Source: Gammaproteobacteria bacterium (GTDB lineage Bacteria > Pseudomonadota > Gammaproteobacteria > SZUA-229). From it: a stretch of DNA of 64,000 nt. Both the position numbers and the translations under genes were made by a program. The DNA lies in NCBI GenBank assembly GCA_030148865.1, contig JASBSR010000002.1:62001-126000 (forward strand), given 5' to 3'. The notes beneath the pieces were generated by a model. The model saw only the letters and a list, made by a program, of their open reading frames with translations, did not search any database and had not been told where the DNA came from. Position 1 is the stretch's first letter; each line of letters opens with the position of its first letter. This document shows positions 9,833 through 23,124 of this stretch, piece after piece.

Positions 9833-11263
9833 ATGACTAAAAAATTCGACGTCATTGTAATTGGTGCCGGTCCTGCGGGATACGTGGCAGCGATTCGGTG
9901 TGCACAGCTGGGCTTGAAAACCGCCTGCGTTGATGAATGGCAAAATCCTGCTGGTGAGCCATCCCTCGGTGGTACCTGTTTAAATGTCGGCTGCATTCCT
10001 TCCAAGGCATTGCTCGAATCATCATATCTTTTTCATCAGGCGCAAACCGGGCTGATGGATCATGGCATCAGTGTTGCTAAAGCCGCGATCGATGTTGCTG
10101 CGATGATGAAACGAAAAAACAGAGTAGTCGGTGATTTAACTTCGGGTATTGCGGGTCTGCTCAAAACCAGCAAGGTTGAATTATTTCATGGCCACGCCAG
10201 ACTGGTGTCGGGGAAGCAGGTCAGACTAAAACCGCGCCGTAGTAAAAATGTGCTACAAACGCTGGCAGCGGATCACATCATCATTGCTACGGGTTCGTCG
10301 GCAGTAAGGCTTGATCGCGCAAAACTTAAAAAAGACTTTATCTGTGACTCCACGGGTGCGCTTGATTTTGAAACCGTACCCGAGCGCCTCGGTATTATAG
10401 GAGCGGGTGCAATCGGTCTCGAACTGGGTAGCGTCTGGTCGCGACTGGGCTCGAAAGTTGTTTTGCTGGAAGCGATGGACAGTTTTATACCAGCCGCAGA
10501 TACACAGGTAGCTCAGCTGGCACTCCGCGGTCTTAAAAAACAGGGGCTGGATATTCGGCTGGGTGCGCGCCTGCTAACGACGCAGATGAAAGGTCAGGCA
10601 GTGGTGGTCGAATACGAAACCAGCGCAGGTAAGCGCAGTGAGGAATTCGATAAACTCATCGTTGCTGTGGGCCGCAAGCCCAATAGTGATTTATTGCTCG
10701 ATGAAGAGATGAAACTCGAACTCGATGAGCGGCGTTTTATTCTGGTCAATGAATTTTGCGAAACTAGCGCACCAGATATTTACGCCATTGGTGATGTCGT
10801 GCGTGGCCCCATGCTTGCGCACAAAGGTTCGGAAGAGGGTATTATGGTTGCGGAACGTATCGCCGGCCATTATGCCAGCGTGAATTACGATGCGATCCCG
10901 TCTGTTATTTATACTCATCCGGAAATTGCCTGGGTGGGCAAAACTGAGCAGGACTGCAAGTCGCTAAATATTCCGATCAAAACAGGCAGTTTTCCATTGC
11001 TCGCCAGTGGTCGTGCGCGCGCAATGAATGAAAAAGAAGGCATGGTGAAAATTATTTCGCATACTGAAACTGATCGCGTACTTGGTGTGCACATCTATGG
11101 TACCCAGGCTTCTGAACTAATCGCTACCGCAGTCTCTGCTATTACCATGGAGGCGAGCACCGAGGATATTCAGCTCACTATGTTCGCGCATCCAACCTTG
11201 TCAGAAGCGATACATGAAGCGGCACTGCATGTGGATGGTCGCGCGATACATATTAAAAATTAA
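9833..11263 (+). CDS. lpd: dihydrolipoyl dehydrogenase E3
   Basis: GAGPAGYVAAIRCAQLG, GGTCLNVGCIPSKALL, AIGDVVRGPMLAHKGSEEG. Confidence 0.97.
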   Translation: MTKKFDVIVIGAGPAGYVAAIRCAQLGLKTACVDEWQNPAGEPSLGGTCLNVGCIPSKALLESSYLFHQAQTGLMDHGISVAKAAIDVAAMMKRKNRVVGDLTSGIAGLLKTSKVELFHGHARLVSGKQVRLKPRRSKNVLQTLAADHIIIATGSSAVRLDRAKLKKDFICDSTGALDFETVPERLGIIGAGAIGLELGSVWSRLGSKVVLLEAMDSFIPAADTQVAQLALRGLKKQGLDIRLGARLLTTQMKGQAVVVEYETSAGKRSEEFDKLIVAVGRKPNSDLLLDEEMKLELDERRFILVNEFCETSAPDIYAIGDVVRGPMLAHKGSEEGIMVAERIAGHYASVNYDAIPSVIYTHPEIAWVGKTEQDCKSLNIPIKTGSFPLLASGRARAMNEKEGMVKIISHTETDRVLGVHIYGTQASELIATAVSAITMEASTEDIQLTMFAHPTLSEAIHEAALHVDGRAIHIKN

Positions 11264-11381
11264 CCGGTAGTAGCCGCATTCATTATTTAAAAACGGGTCG
11301 GTGTCAGCGAGCAAAGGCTGTATAATCAACCGCTTTCGTCTTTCGATTACTTATATACTGTACGCTACCGAGAATACTGCT

Positions 11382-12557
11382 ATGAACCTTCACGAATATC
11401 AGGCGAAACAGATTTTCGCGCAATACAACCTGCCAGTGCCAAAAAATGTGGTAGTAGACTCTATCGACGATGTCGAAGTAGCTTTGCAAACTCTGCATCG
11501 CGGCGGGCTGGTGGTGAAAGCTCAGGTGCACGCCGGTGGTCGCGGTAAAGCCGGTGGTGTTTCGCTGGTAGAGTCCGGTGCAGACGTGAAGTCTGCTGTC
11601 AGGAACATGCTGGGAACTCAGCTGGTCACCTACCAGACGACTGCTGAGGGTCAGCCAGTGAATCAGGTGCTGATTGAGGAAACCTGCAATATTGCCCGCG
11701 AGCTTTATCTGGGGGCGGTTGTGGATCGCAGTACACGGCGTGTAGTCATTATGGCATCGACCGAAGGTGGAATGGAAATTGAAAAAGTCGCTGCCGAGAC
11801 GCCTGAAAAAATTCTGCAAACAAAAATCCATCCAGTGACAGGCCTGCAACCCTATCAGGCACGTGAGCTGGCCTTCGGCCTTAAACTGGAAGGCGAGCAA
11901 ATCAAACAATTTTCTAAACTGCTTTCTGGTCTGGCCACGATGTTTGTCGAGAAAGATTTGAGTCTGGTCGAAATTAACCCTCTGGTCGTGACTCAGGACG
12001 GTAACCTGCTGTGCCTCGATGGCAAGATAAATATTGATGACAACGCGCTGTTCCGTCAAAAGCAGCTACTGGATATGCGTGATGCCTCACAGGAAGATGC
12101 GCGCGAGAATCGCGCGCGTGAGTGGGATCTCAACTATATTTCGCTCGATGGTGATATCGGCTGTATGGTTAATGGTGCTGGCCTGGCAATGGCGACGATG
12201 GATTTAATTAAACTCTGTGGTGGTGAGCCAGCAAACTTTCTCGATGTCGGCGGTGGTGCGACTAAAGAGCGAGTCTCTGAAGCTTTTAAAATAATTCTTT
12301 CGGATGAAAATGTGAAGGGCGTACTGGTCAATATCTTTGGTGGTATCGTGCGTTGTGATTTAATAGCCGAAGGCATTATCGGTGCCATCGAAGAAATTAA
12401 GGTGAGCGTGCCAGTCGTGGTGCGGCTCGAAGGTAATAATGCTGAATTTGGCAGCCAGCTATTAAAAGACAGTGGCCTGAACCTGCTTGCAGCGAATGAT
12501 CTTACTGATGCCGCAGAAAAAATTGTTGCTGAAGTCAAAAAAGTTAAAGGCAAGTAA
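11382..12557 (+). CDS. sucC: succinate--CoA ligase beta subunit
   Basis: [20 protein letters not shown]..., ATP-grasp; start at 11382. Confidence 0.97.
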   Translation: MNLHEYQAKQIFAQYNLPVPKNVVVDSIDDVEVALQTLHRGGLVVKAQVHAGGRGKAGGVSLVESGADVKSAVRNMLGTQLVTYQTTAEGQPVNQVLIEETCNIARELYLGAVVDRSTRRVVIMASTEGGMEIEKVAAETPEKILQTKIHPVTGLQPYQARELAFGLKLEGEQIKQFSKLLSGLATMFVEKDLSLVEINPLVVTQDGNLLCLDGKINIDDNALFRQKQLLDMRDASQEDARENRAREWDLNYISLDGDIGCMVNGAGLAMATMDLIKLCGGEPANFLDVGGGATKERVSEAFKIILSDENVKGVLVNIFGGIVRCDLIAEGIIGAIEEIKVSVPVVVRLEGNNAEFGSQLLKDSGLNLLAANDLTDAAEKIVAEVKKVKGK

Positions 12558-12559
12558 TT

Positions 12560-13432
12560 ATGAGTGTTCTGATTGATAAGGAAACCCGGGTTATATGCCA
12601 GGGCTTTACCGGCAAGCAGGGTACGTTTCATTCTGAACAGGCGATTGCCTATGGCACTGGTATGGTGGGTGGAGTCACCCCCGGCAAGGGTGGTCAGATG
12701 CATCTTGATCTGCCGGTATTTAATACCGTGCGCGAAGCCGTCGACGAAACCGGTGCTGATGCCTCAGTCATTTATGTGCCGGCCCCGTTTTGCAAAGACT
12801 CGATGCTGGAAGCGATTGATGCCGGGGTAAAACTTATTGTCTGTATTACCGAAGGAATTCCAACACTCGATATGTTGCAGGTGAAAATGGTGGCGAATGC
12901 TGCTGGTGCCAGAATCATCGGGCCAAACTGTCCGGGAATTATTACCCCGGGCGAATGCAAAATTGGCATTATGCCTGGTGCGATACATAAACCTGGTAAG
13001 GTCGGCGTGGTTTCACGTTCTGGAACGCTCACCTATGAAGCAGTCAAGCAAACCACTGACCTCGGCTATGGCCAGAGCACCTGCATCGGTATTGGTGGCG
13101 ACCCCATTCCTGGCACCAGTTTTATCGATTGTCTGAAACTGTTTGAGCACGATCCGCAGACCGAAGCGATATTGATGGTCGGCGAAATTGGTGGCAGCGC
13201 GGAAGAAGAAGCCGCCGAATTTATTCAGCTTGAAATTAGCAAACCCGTGGCGGCCTTCATCGCCGGGGGTACTGCGCCCAAAGGTAAACGTATGGGTCAC
13301 GCCGGCGCGATTATTGCCGGCGGCAAAGGCACCGCGGCAGAAAAATTTGCCGTACTCGAAGCCGCAGGCGTGACCACCGTGCGTTCACCTGCGGAACTTG
13401 GCCTCGGTATCAAACAGGCAACTGGCTGGTAG
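12560..13432 (+). CDS. sucD: succinate--CoA ligase alpha subunit
   Basis: [29 protein letters not shown]..., [20 protein letters not shown], phospho-His region GHAGAI. Confidence 0.97.
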   Translation: MSVLIDKETRVICQGFTGKQGTFHSEQAIAYGTGMVGGVTPGKGGQMHLDLPVFNTVREAVDETGADASVIYVPAPFCKDSMLEAIDAGVKLIVCITEGIPTLDMLQVKMVANAAGARIIGPNCPGIITPGECKIGIMPGAIHKPGKVGVVSRSGTLTYEAVKQTTDLGYGQSTCIGIGGDPIPGTSFIDCLKLFEHDPQTEAILMVGEIGGSAEEEAAEFIQLEISKPVAAFIAGGTAPKGKRMGHAGAIIAGGKGTAAEKFAVLEAAGVTTVRSPAELGLGIKQATGW

Positions 13433-13490
13433 CATTCCCGCTGCCTATAATATCATCTTGCAAGGTTCTCTTTGGCAAACAGCTTTTGAG

Positions 13491-15375
<1,885 letters not shown>

Positions 15376-15412
15376 TTACCCCGCTGGCATTACGCCCGCT
15401 TCTGGAGTGTTT

Positions 15413-15877
15413 ATGAAGATTATCCCAATACTATGTTTGTTGTTAGTGACCACCCATGCCACGGCCGCAGAAAAAGCGGTGTTTCAGCAAAGCGTGCCTA
15501 AGCCGGTGGCCGAGGTCTATGACGAGGTACGCGAGGCACTGGAAAATGCCAAATTTTCAGTCGTGTTCGAAGCCAATATCGGCAAAAGACTGGCGAACTT
15601 TGCCGATCGCTGGGGCGATGATTACAACAAAAGCGGGCTCAGCGCGATTCGCAGCATGGCGTTCTGCAATGGCCGTTATGCCAATCAGGTGAGTAATTTA
15701 GACCCGAGCATGCTTGGTTTTTGCCCGCTGCACTTAACTCTGATCGAAAAATCCGGCGCGACCACGGTACTGTTCAACCGCCCCAGCGCTGCGATTCGTA
15801 ACAGCCCGGCTTTGCCCGTGTTGCGCGAAATCGAAACCAGTGTAATCACCGCTATCGGTCTGGCATTGCGCCCCTGA
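15413..15877 (+). CDS. exported DUF302-like protein
   Basis: Signal peptide MKIIPILCLLLVTTHATA; C-terminal GFCPLHLTLIEKSGATTVLFNRPS. Confidence 0.65.
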   Translation: MKIIPILCLLLVTTHATAAEKAVFQQSVPKPVAEVYDEVREALENAKFSVVFEANIGKRLANFADRWGDDYNKSGLSAIRSMAFCNGRYANQVSNLDPSMLGFCPLHLTLIEKSGATTVLFNRPSAAIRNSPALPVLREIETSVITAIGLALRP

Positions 15878-16055
15878 GGCTGTCGCAGGAGTGGGTTTTG
15901 GTGTCAGTTTGTTCGTCTGTCCGATGAGCTGCATGGTAATGCCGCAAAACAGAGCTATAAAAAGTACATTATTATAAAGAAACCCCCGATTTGTTGCCTT
16001 CTTGTTGATCAGGCCTGAGCGGGTGTGTCAGTCAAGGTTGACCCTGGGAGGGGGC

Positions 16056-18641
16056 ATGGCAGAAACAGCGTCCAGCCAACGAGTTCTGGTAGTCGAAGAG
16101 TCGGCTACACTGCGTTACATCCTGGGAAAATCGATACAGAAGCAAGGCTACGAACTGTTTGCCATTGATGGTATCGATTCTGCCGCTGCGGCTCTGAAAT
16201 CCAGCAATCAAATCCTGCGCGCAATTGTGCTCGGCTGGCCGAACTACCATGCCGGCGCAGCATCACGCATGTTTCTCGCCTTACTCGATAGCAAACATTA
16301 CCGGCATCTGCCAGTGGTGTTCTTGTGCAATGATCCTGAGCCGGAAATTCTCAACTGGATGGGCGCACGTCACAATGCTGCGCTCGTGCCCTGGGAAAGC
16401 TACCAGGAAGTTGTCACTTCGTTGCAAACCCTGCTCAAGCCTGAAGTGGTTCGCATCCGACCGCGCGCTAAAATGGGTGATGCGGCGACACGTGTGCTGT
16501 TCGTTGATGACTCACACAGCATTCGTGCCTATTATCAGCGCCTGCTGGAAACACACGGTTATCGTGTCGAAGTTGCAGACTCGGTAGCGAGTGCTTACAC
16601 AAAAGCTCAGGCGCAGCCGTTTGATATCGCGATTGTGGATTATTTCATGCCGGATGAAAATGGTTATGTGCTTTGCCAGCGATTGCGTGACAACCCTGAA
16701 ACTGCGCACATCACAACAGCGGTGATTACTGGCACCTATCTCGATCAGGTCATTCGCGATTGTCTCAATGCCGGCGCGATTGAATGTATGTTCAAAAATG
16801 AAGCCGAAGAGTTGTTTCTTGCGCGTCTGGCTTCATTAAAACGTCTCATCGATGTGCAAAAATCGATAGATCAGCAACGCGACCGGTTAGCGGCGATTCT
16901 GGAATCCGTTGGCGAAGGGGTATATGGTGTCGACAAACAGGGAAGAGTCAGTTTTTTAAATCCGGCCGCACTTGCCGTGCTGGGGTATGACAATGCTGAC
17001 GAGCTTATCGGTAAGCTGGCGCACGACAGTTTTCATTTCCATGATGCATTAGCTGAGGAGAAGGACGATAAACTGCTGCGTTCCTATGCCAGTGGTGAAG
17101 AACTTAAGAACTGGGAAACAAAATTTCAGCATCACTCGGGCAAGGCAATCCCTGTTGATTGTACGCTCTATAATCTGCGAACCACTGAAAATGCTGAAGG
17201 CTCTGTCGTCGCATTTCGCGATATTTCCAATCGAAAAATGCTGGAAGAAAAACTCCGCTGGCAGGCGACGCATGACCATCTGACTGAATTATACAATCGC
17301 CGTTACTTTGAGCTCCGTCTCGACCGCGAATTACGCGAAACTAAACGCGTTAGAGCCAGTAATGCGCTGGTGTATATCGACCTGGATCGATTTAAGTATG
17401 TGAATGATACCGTCGGGCACGAGACCGGCGACCGTCTGCTTGTTGATATTAGTCGGGTGTTAACGAAGCATGTGCGGGCAAAAGATGTGCTCGCTCGCAT
17501 CGGCGGAGATGAATTTGCGGTGATATTCAAAAATGTTGATGCCAATAAAGCCGTGGCGCAATCTGAAGACCTACGCCTGTCACTCAATAATTTACGCGTC
17601 AACTGTGATGGACAATGTTATGTTGTGCATGCCAGCATCGGTGTCGCAATGATGGACAATAGCTGTGTTACCGCTGGCGATGCGCTGGCAAATGCCGATA
17701 TTGCCTGTCATATTGCAAAGCAGCTGGGCCGCAATCGCACGCATCTTTACGAAAAGAGTAATGATGAACGCAATATCATGGGCACTGAGCTTGGCTGGTC
17801 ATCACGCATTATGGATGCTTTGAAAAATAATGGCTTTGAGTTGAGCTACCAGCCGATTATGCCGATGGCTGCTGTTGATCTGGATAATCTGCCAGCGCAG
17901 AATGGTTTGATCTGGCAGCGGCATATTCGCAGTGCGAATGATATTTTTCAGTATGAAGTGCTGGTGCGCATGCAGGGTGAAGGCGGACGCATGTTTTTTC
18001 CGGAAACGTTTATCCCCACAGCTGAGCGTTTCAATATGATGACCGATATTGACATGTGGGTGCTGGATCGCGCGCTTCACGATGTCGACGCCACCGGTAG
18101 TCCAAAGGGTAAAATCCAGCTATCAGTGAATCTTTCCGGGCATACTCTGGATAACGATACTGCGCAGCGAAAAATTCGAAATATTATTGAAGCGCATAAT
18201 GTGCCGCCGAGTTCCATTGTGTTTGAAATCACCGAAACCAGCGCGATCTCAAATCTCGAACAGGCAAACCTGTTTATCGAGGATATGCATGCAGTCGGTT
18301 GTCGGTTTTCACTCGACGATTTTGGTTCTGGATTTTGCTCGTTTGCGCAGCTGAAAAATCTGCCCACCGACTTTGTTAAAATCGATGGCCAGTTTGTGAA
18401 AAGCATGGCGCGTGGTGCCACCGATCGTGCGATTGTCACAGCAATGAATGATGTCGCGCATTCTTTGGGTCGCCACACTGTGGCAGAATATGTCGAAAGC
18501 GCAGAGGTGGTGCGTTTATTGAAGATTTGCGGTGTTGATAAATTGCAGGGGCACTATATTTCCGCGCCTCTGATTAGTTTGCCGCACGGCAATGTGGTGC
18601 GCCTGCGACCCAGCTGGCACAATGAAGATTCAGTCTCCTAA
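16056..18641 (+). CDS. REC(degenerate)-REC-PAS-GGDEF-EAL signalling protein
   Basis: Second REC VDDS...[28 protein letters not shown]-type YEVLVRM, FEITETS, DDFGSGF, AEYVES. Confidence 0.92.
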   Translation: MAETASSQRVLVVEESATLRYILGKSIQKQGYELFAIDGIDSAAAALKSSNQILRAIVLGWPNYHAGAASRMFLALLDSKHYRHLPVVFLCNDPEPEILNWMGARHNAALVPWESYQEVVTSLQTLLKPEVVRIRPRAKMGDAATRVLFVDDSHSIRAYYQRLLETHGYRVEVADSVASAYTKAQAQPFDIAIVDYFMPDENGYVLCQRLRDNPETAHITTAVITGTYLDQVIRDCLNAGAIECMFKNEAEELFLARLASLKRLIDVQKSIDQQRDRLAAILESVGEGVYGVDKQGRVSFLNPAALAVLGYDNADELIGKLAHDSFHFHDALAEEKDDKLLRSYASGEELKNWETKFQHHSGKAIPVDCTLYNLRTTENAEGSVVAFRDISNRKMLEEKLRWQATHDHLTELYNRRYFELRLDRELRETKRVRASNALVYIDLDRFKYVNDTVGHETGDRLLVDISRVLTKHVRAKDVLARIGGDEFAVIFKNVDANKAVAQSEDLRLSLNNLRVNCDGQCYVVHASIGVAMMDNSCVTAGDALANADIACHIAKQLGRNRTHLYEKSNDERNIMGTELGWSSRIMDALKNNGFELSYQPIMPMAAVDLDNLPAQNGLIWQRHIRSANDIFQYEVLVRMQGEGGRMFFPETFIPTAERFNMMTDIDMWVLDRALHDVDATGSPKGKIQLSVNLSGHTLDNDTAQRKIRNIIEAHNVPPSSIVFEITETSAISNLEQANLFIEDMHAVGCRFSLDDFGSGFCSFAQLKNLPTDFVKIDGQFVKSMARGATDRAIVTAMNDVAHSLGRHTVAEYVESAEVVRLLKICGVDKLQGHYISAPLISLPHGNVVRLRPSWHNEDSVS

Positions 18642-19547
18642 CCAGTCTCTGGGCTTCAGATATTTTTCGTAGAGCTTGGCTTCGCGGCTGCCGGGGGCAG
18701 GTGTCCAGTTGTAACGGAAATGCACCACCGGTGGCAACGACATTAAAATTGATTCGGTACGACCGCCGGTTTGCAATCCAAATAGCGTGCCGCGATCATA
18801 GACCAGATTAAATTCTACATAGCGTCCACGACGATAGAGCTGAAAGTCTTTTTCCGCAGCGGTGAAGACGGCGTCTTTTCTACGCATCACGATGGGTAAA
18901 TAAGCGTTCAGATAATGATTACCCACGCTCTGTATAAAATTGAAGCAGTTGTCAAAACCACCAGCATTTAAGTCATCAAAAAACAAGCCGCCGATGCCGC
19001 GTTGTTCATCACGGTGTTTGATATAAAAATACTCATCGCACCATTTTTTATAACGCGGATAGACATCCTCGCCGAAACTTTTACAGGCTTCGTGTGCCAC
19101 TGTGTGCCAGTGCACACAGTCTTCGTCGTAGCCGTAGTAGGGCGTTAAATCAAAACCACCACCGAACCACCAGACCGGGTCGGCGCCGTCTTTACTGGCG
19201 ATAAAAAAACGGATGTTGGCGTGCGAGGTGGGGATGTGCGGATTGTTGGGATGAATCACCAGCGACACCCCCATGGCCTGAAAATCGCGCCCGGCGAGTT
19301 CAGGGCGGTGCGCAGTGGCAGAGGCGGGTAGTTCATTGCCGTAGATATGTGAAAAATTAATCCCCGCCTGTTCAAACACATCACCGTCTTTAAGTACGCA
19401 GGAAATACCGCCCCCGGCGCCTTGTTCGCGTTGCCATTCATCTTTGATGAATTGTGCTTTGCCATCGACCTGTTCGATGCTCAGACAAATGCTGGATTGC
19501 AGAGTCAGCAAGTATTCTCGTACAGTGTTTATGTCGGGTGTAGTCAT
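18630..19547 (-). CDS. hemF: oxygen-dependent coproporphyrinogen III oxidase
   Basis: [82 protein letters not shown]. Confidence 0.97.
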   Translation of the reverse strand: MTTPDINTVREYLLTLQSSICLSIEQVDGKAQFIKDEWQREQGAGGGISCVLKDGDVFEQAGINFSHIYGNELPASATAHRPELAGRDFQAMGVSLVIHPNNPHIPTSHANIRFFIASKDGADPVWWFGGGFDLTPYYGYDEDCVHWHTVAHEACKSFGEDVYPRYKKWCDEYFYIKHRDEQRGIGGLFFDDLNAGGFDNCFNFIQSVGNHYLNAYLPIVMRRKDAVFTAAEKDFQLYRRGRYVEFNLVYDRGTLFGLQTGGRTESILMSLPPVVHFRYNWTPAPGSREAKLYEKYLKPRDWLGD

Positions 19548-19549
19548 GC

Positions 19550-20104
19550 TTATGCGCGGTAAATTTGTTGTGTCTGTATGTGTTTCAGCGTCGATGGCCG
19601 GCCAGTGCCAGCCTCATCATCAATGAGAATACTGTCCAGATCAAAATGAAACCAGCGATGCAGTTGCAGACTGTTGATTGCTGGTGGCTGACCTGCTGGA
19701 TTAGCACTGGATGATACCAGAGGGTGAGCGAGATATTGGCATAACTTGCTCACCACCGGATTGTCGGTAACGCGCACTGCGATACTGGCGTTGCCGCCGG
19801 TGAGTTCATGCGGCAGATGAGCGCGTGCAGGTACAACCCAGCTAGTGGGCTTTGCTGCGACACGAATTCGATTACGGGCAGCAGTGTCATCAAGTTCGAT
19901 GAAGTCGCTTAACTGGTTAATGTTAGCGGCGAGCAATATCAGGCCTTTGCCGGGCGCGCGGTTTTTTAAACGATTAAGCTCAGTGAGTGCGCTGATGTTG
20001 AGTGGGTCGCAACCCAGGCCATAGACGGTGTCGGTGGGGTAGGCGATGATGCCGCCGTGGCGAACCATGTGCGCGGCGCGGCGAATAGCGAATGAGCTAG
20101 CCAC
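19550..20104 (-). CDS. tsaC: threonylcarbamoyl-AMP synthase (YrdC/Sua5)
   Basis: [21 protein letters not shown](A/G)[21 protein letters not shown]. Confidence 0.95.
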   Translation of the reverse strand: MASSFAIRRAAHMVRHGGIIAYPTDTVYGLGCDPLNISALTELNRLKNRAPGKGLILLAANINQLSDFIELDDTAARNRIRVAAKPTSWVVPARAHLPHELTGGNASIAVRVTDNPVVSKLCQYLAHPLVSSSANPAGQPPAINSLQLHRWFHFDLDSILIDDEAGTGRPSTLKHIQTQQIYRA

Positions 20105-20107
20105 GGC

Positions 20108-22573
20108 CTAAGATTTTTTAGCGGCCGTTTTTTTCTTTGCCGTTTTTTTTGTTGTTTTCTTTTTAGTGACTTTTTTCTTTGGCGCAGCTTTTTTCCTGGG
20201 AGCTGCTTTCTTTTTCGGCGCTGTTTTTTTCCTGGCGGCTTTCTTTTTCATCAGCTTGCCACCGCGACCGCGGCGCACCGGAGCCTCTTCGAGAATTTTG
20301 GTGCACTGTTCCAGGGTTAAATTCTTCGGCTCCATGTCCTTGGGAATTTTCGCGTTCTTGGTGCCGTCGGTGACATACGGACCGTAGCGGCCGTTGAGCA
20401 CTTCGATGTCGGTACCTTCGAAACTGTTGATATGTTTGTTGGCGTCGAATTCTTTTTTCGCACGTACCAGTTCCATCGCCTGTTCGTAATTGATGTTGTA
20501 CGGGTCGACGCCCTGTTCCTGGTAGGCCTTGTTGATGGAAACAAATTTGTTATCGTATTTAACATAGGGACCGAAGCGACCGTAGTTGGTCGACAGGGCT
20601 TCGCCATCAGGAGATGTGCCGAGATCACGCGGTAGCTGCATTAAAAATTCGACATCGTCCATGGTGACGTCGTTCATTTTCATGCCGGGACGCAAGCTCG
20701 CGAATTGCGGTTTTTCTTCGTCGTCTTTATCGCCGATCTGGACGAAAGGCCCGTAAGGCCCCATGCGCACTGTGACTGGCTTTCCGGTCTTGGGGTCGGT
20801 GCCGATTAAGCGCGACTGGGCAACATCGGCGCGACTGACATTGGCTTCTTTGTCGTCGACCAGATCTTTGAACGGTTTCCAGAAATTGCGTAGTAATGGC
20901 ACCCAGTCTTCTTCGCCGCGTGAAATCGAATCGAGCTCGTCTTCGAGTTTTGCGGTGAATTCATAATCGACATACTGAGTGAAATGATCGGTCAGGAAGC
21001 CATTGACGATGCGACCGATGTCGGTCGGTGTAAAGCGACGGTTTTCGAGCTCGACGTATTCGCGATTCACCAGTGTTGAAATAATACTGGCGTAGGTCGA
21101 AGGCCGGCCGATGCCGTACTCTTCTAATGTTTTTACCAGACTGGCTTCACCGTAACGTGGTGGTGGCTCGGTGAAGTGTTGGTCACTGCGCACTTCGAGT
21201 AAATCGATTTTTTCGCCTTCTTTGAGTTCGGGCAGCAGTTTGTCATTGCTGCTGTCGTCAGCCTTGTCTTCATCTGCACCTTCGAGATACACCGTCATAA
21301 AGCCGGGGTGTTTGATGGTCGAGCCGGTGGCGCGAAAAGCATTGCCCTCACCGCAGCCGAGATCGACCGTGACCGTGTCGAGCGTGGCGTGGATCATCTG
21401 ACAGGCCATGGCGCGTTTCCAGATGAGTTCATAGAGCGCGAACTGATCCGGTTTGAGAAACGACTTGATGGTCTCGGGTATATGATTGACCGAGGTCGGT
21501 CGAATCGCTTCGTGCGCTTCCTGTGCGTTCTTGGATTTGTTTTTGAAACTGCGCGGCTCGTCAGGAAGATAGTCCCTGCCATAACTCTTTTCGATCAGGG
21601 AACGAATTTCAGCGATGGCTTCTGCGGCCAGATTTAACGAGTCGGTACGCATATAGGTAATGAGACCGACAGTTTCGCCACCGAGATCGATGCCTTCGTA
21701 TAACTGCTGTGCGGTACGCATGGTGCGTTGTGCGCTAAAGCGTAATTTTCGCGCAGCGTCCTGTTGCAGAGTCGAAGTGGTGAACGGCGCTGACGGATTG
21801 CGCTTGCGTTGTTTTTTTTCAACCTTGTCAATGCTGAGTTTGCCGCCGGAGGCCTGCAATAAAGTTTTGCGTGCTGTGGTAGCGTCAGCTTCATTGGTAA
21901 TACTGAACTGTTTGATTTTTTCGTTGTGGTAAAGACTTAACCTGGCGCTGAAGTTCTGCTGGTTTTTACTGGTGTCGGCTTCGATGGTCCAGTATTCCTG
22001 GGGTTTAAAATTTTCAATTTCAATTTCGCGCTCGACGATGAGTCTCAGAGCCGGGCTTTGTACTCGTCCGGCAGACAGGCCGCGCTGGACTTTTTTCCAG
22101 AGCAGGGGCGAAAGATTAAAGCCCACCAGGTAGTCGAGCGCGCGACGTGCCTGCTGGGCATTGATTAGATCGACCGAGAGTTTGCGCGGGCTTGCGATCG
22201 CATCCTGAATCGCGCGTTTAGTGACCTCGTTGAATACCACGCGATGTACGTCTTTGCCATTGAGCAGACCTTTTTCCTTGAGCAACTCGTAAAGATGCCA
22301 TGAAATGGCTTCTCCTTCACGATCCTGGTCGGTCGCGAGATACAGGGTGCTGGCCTTATCGAGTAGTTTGGCGATTTTGTCGACGTGTTTCTCGTTGCGT
22401 TCGATAATCTGATACTTCATTTCGAAGTTGTGCTCAGTATCGATGGCACCCTCTTTGGGTACTAAATCACGCACGTGACCGTACGACGCGAGTACCTTGA
22501 AGTCCTTGCCAAGATATTTTTCGATGGTTTTCGCTTTAGCCGGCGACTCTACGATAACGAGATTGGAACTCAT
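20108..22573 (-). CDS. topA: DNA topoisomerase I with Lys/Ala-rich C-terminal tail
   Basis: MSSNLVIVESPAKAKTIEKYLG, DQDREGEAISWH, GLITYMRTDS; C-terminal topoisomerase repeats and KKKAARKKTAPKKK... tail. Confidence 0.97.
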   Translation of the reverse strand: MSSNLVIVESPAKAKTIEKYLGKDFKVLASYGHVRDLVPKEGAIDTEHNFEMKYQIIERNEKHVDKIAKLLDKASTLYLATDQDREGEAISWHLYELLKEKGLLNGKDVHRVVFNEVTKRAIQDAIASPRKLSVDLINAQQARRALDYLVGFNLSPLLWKKVQRGLSAGRVQSPALRLIVEREIEIENFKPQEYWTIEADTSKNQQNFSARLSLYHNEKIKQFSITNEADATTARKTLLQASGGKLSIDKVEKKQRKRNPSAPFTTSTLQQDAARKLRFSAQRTMRTAQQLYEGIDLGGETVGLITYMRTDSLNLAAEAIAEIRSLIEKSYGRDYLPDEPRSFKNKSKNAQEAHEAIRPTSVNHIPETIKSFLKPDQFALYELIWKRAMACQMIHATLDTVTVDLGCGEGNAFRATGSTIKHPGFMTVYLEGADEDKADDSSNDKLLPELKEGEKIDLLEVRSDQHFTEPPPRYGEASLVKTLEEYGIGRPSTYASIISTLVNREYVELENRRFTPTDIGRIVNGFLTDHFTQYVDYEFTAKLEDELDSISRGEEDWVPLLRNFWKPFKDLVDDKEANVSRADVAQSRLIGTDPKTGKPVTVRMGPYGPFVQIGDKDDEEKPQFASLRPGMKMNDVTMDDVEFLMQLPRDLGTSPDGEALSTNYGRFGPYVKYDNKFVSINKAYQEQGVDPYNINYEQAMELVRAKKEFDANKHINSFEGTDIEVLNGRYGPYVTDGTKNAKIPKDMEPKNLTLEQCTKILEEAPVRRGRGGKLMKKKAARKKTAPKKKAAPRKKAAPKKKVTKKKTTKKTAKKKTAAKKS

Positions 22574-22608
22574 TGAGTGGTTTTGCCCGATTGATTTAAC
22601 AGCTTGTG

Positions 22609-23091
22609 TTATTGCATATAGTCGACAATTTCATCGAATACCAGACTTTCCATCCAGGCAAAGGCATTTTCTTCACCGGGGTGGGTGTGCAGAATAATCA
22701 TGGCGATCCATTTCAGTTGTTCGATATCAAGCTCATGGTTGAGTGCAATCACGCGATCCAGTACCACTTCACGCGTGACCGGGGTAAGAATGCCGGTCTG
22801 TTCGAGATAGATTAAAAATCCGAGACAGTCTTCATTGAGGACGATTTTTTCCTCTTCACTGAATATACGCACGCTATCGATCCGGCACGGAGTGCAGGAC
22901 TCGGCTTCACCCTGGAGCAGAGCGAGATCTTCCAGCCAGTCGAAGGCCTGGTTGATTTCAGGGTTTTCAAAACCCATTTCTTCGAGCCGATTGTGCATGT
23001 CGTCGCGTTCATCCATGGTGGTGTTGTCGTCACCCAGATAGCGTTCGAAGAGAAACATAAGAACGTCTACCACGGATTGTTTGATAATCAT
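22609..23091 (-). CDS. smg: Smg family protein (DUF494)
   Basis: KQSVVDVLMFLFERYLGD N-terminus; located between topA and dprA as in many Gammaproteobacteria. Confidence 0.93.
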   Translation of the reverse strand: MIIKQSVVDVLMFLFERYLGDDNTTMDERDDMHNRLEEMGFENPEINQAFDWLEDLALLQGEAESCTPCRIDSVRIFSEEEKIVLNEDCLGFLIYLEQTGILTPVTREVVLDRVIALNHELDIEQLKWIAMIILHTHPGEENAFAWMESLVFDEIVDYMQ

Positions 23092-23124
23092 TCGGTGCCC
23101 TGTTAGTTGATGCCGGCCTGCGAT

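Noticed and set aside
11321-11326. TATAAT upstream of sucC as a promoter
   Set aside because: Perfect -10 hexamer but no acceptable -35; recorded only as a possibility.
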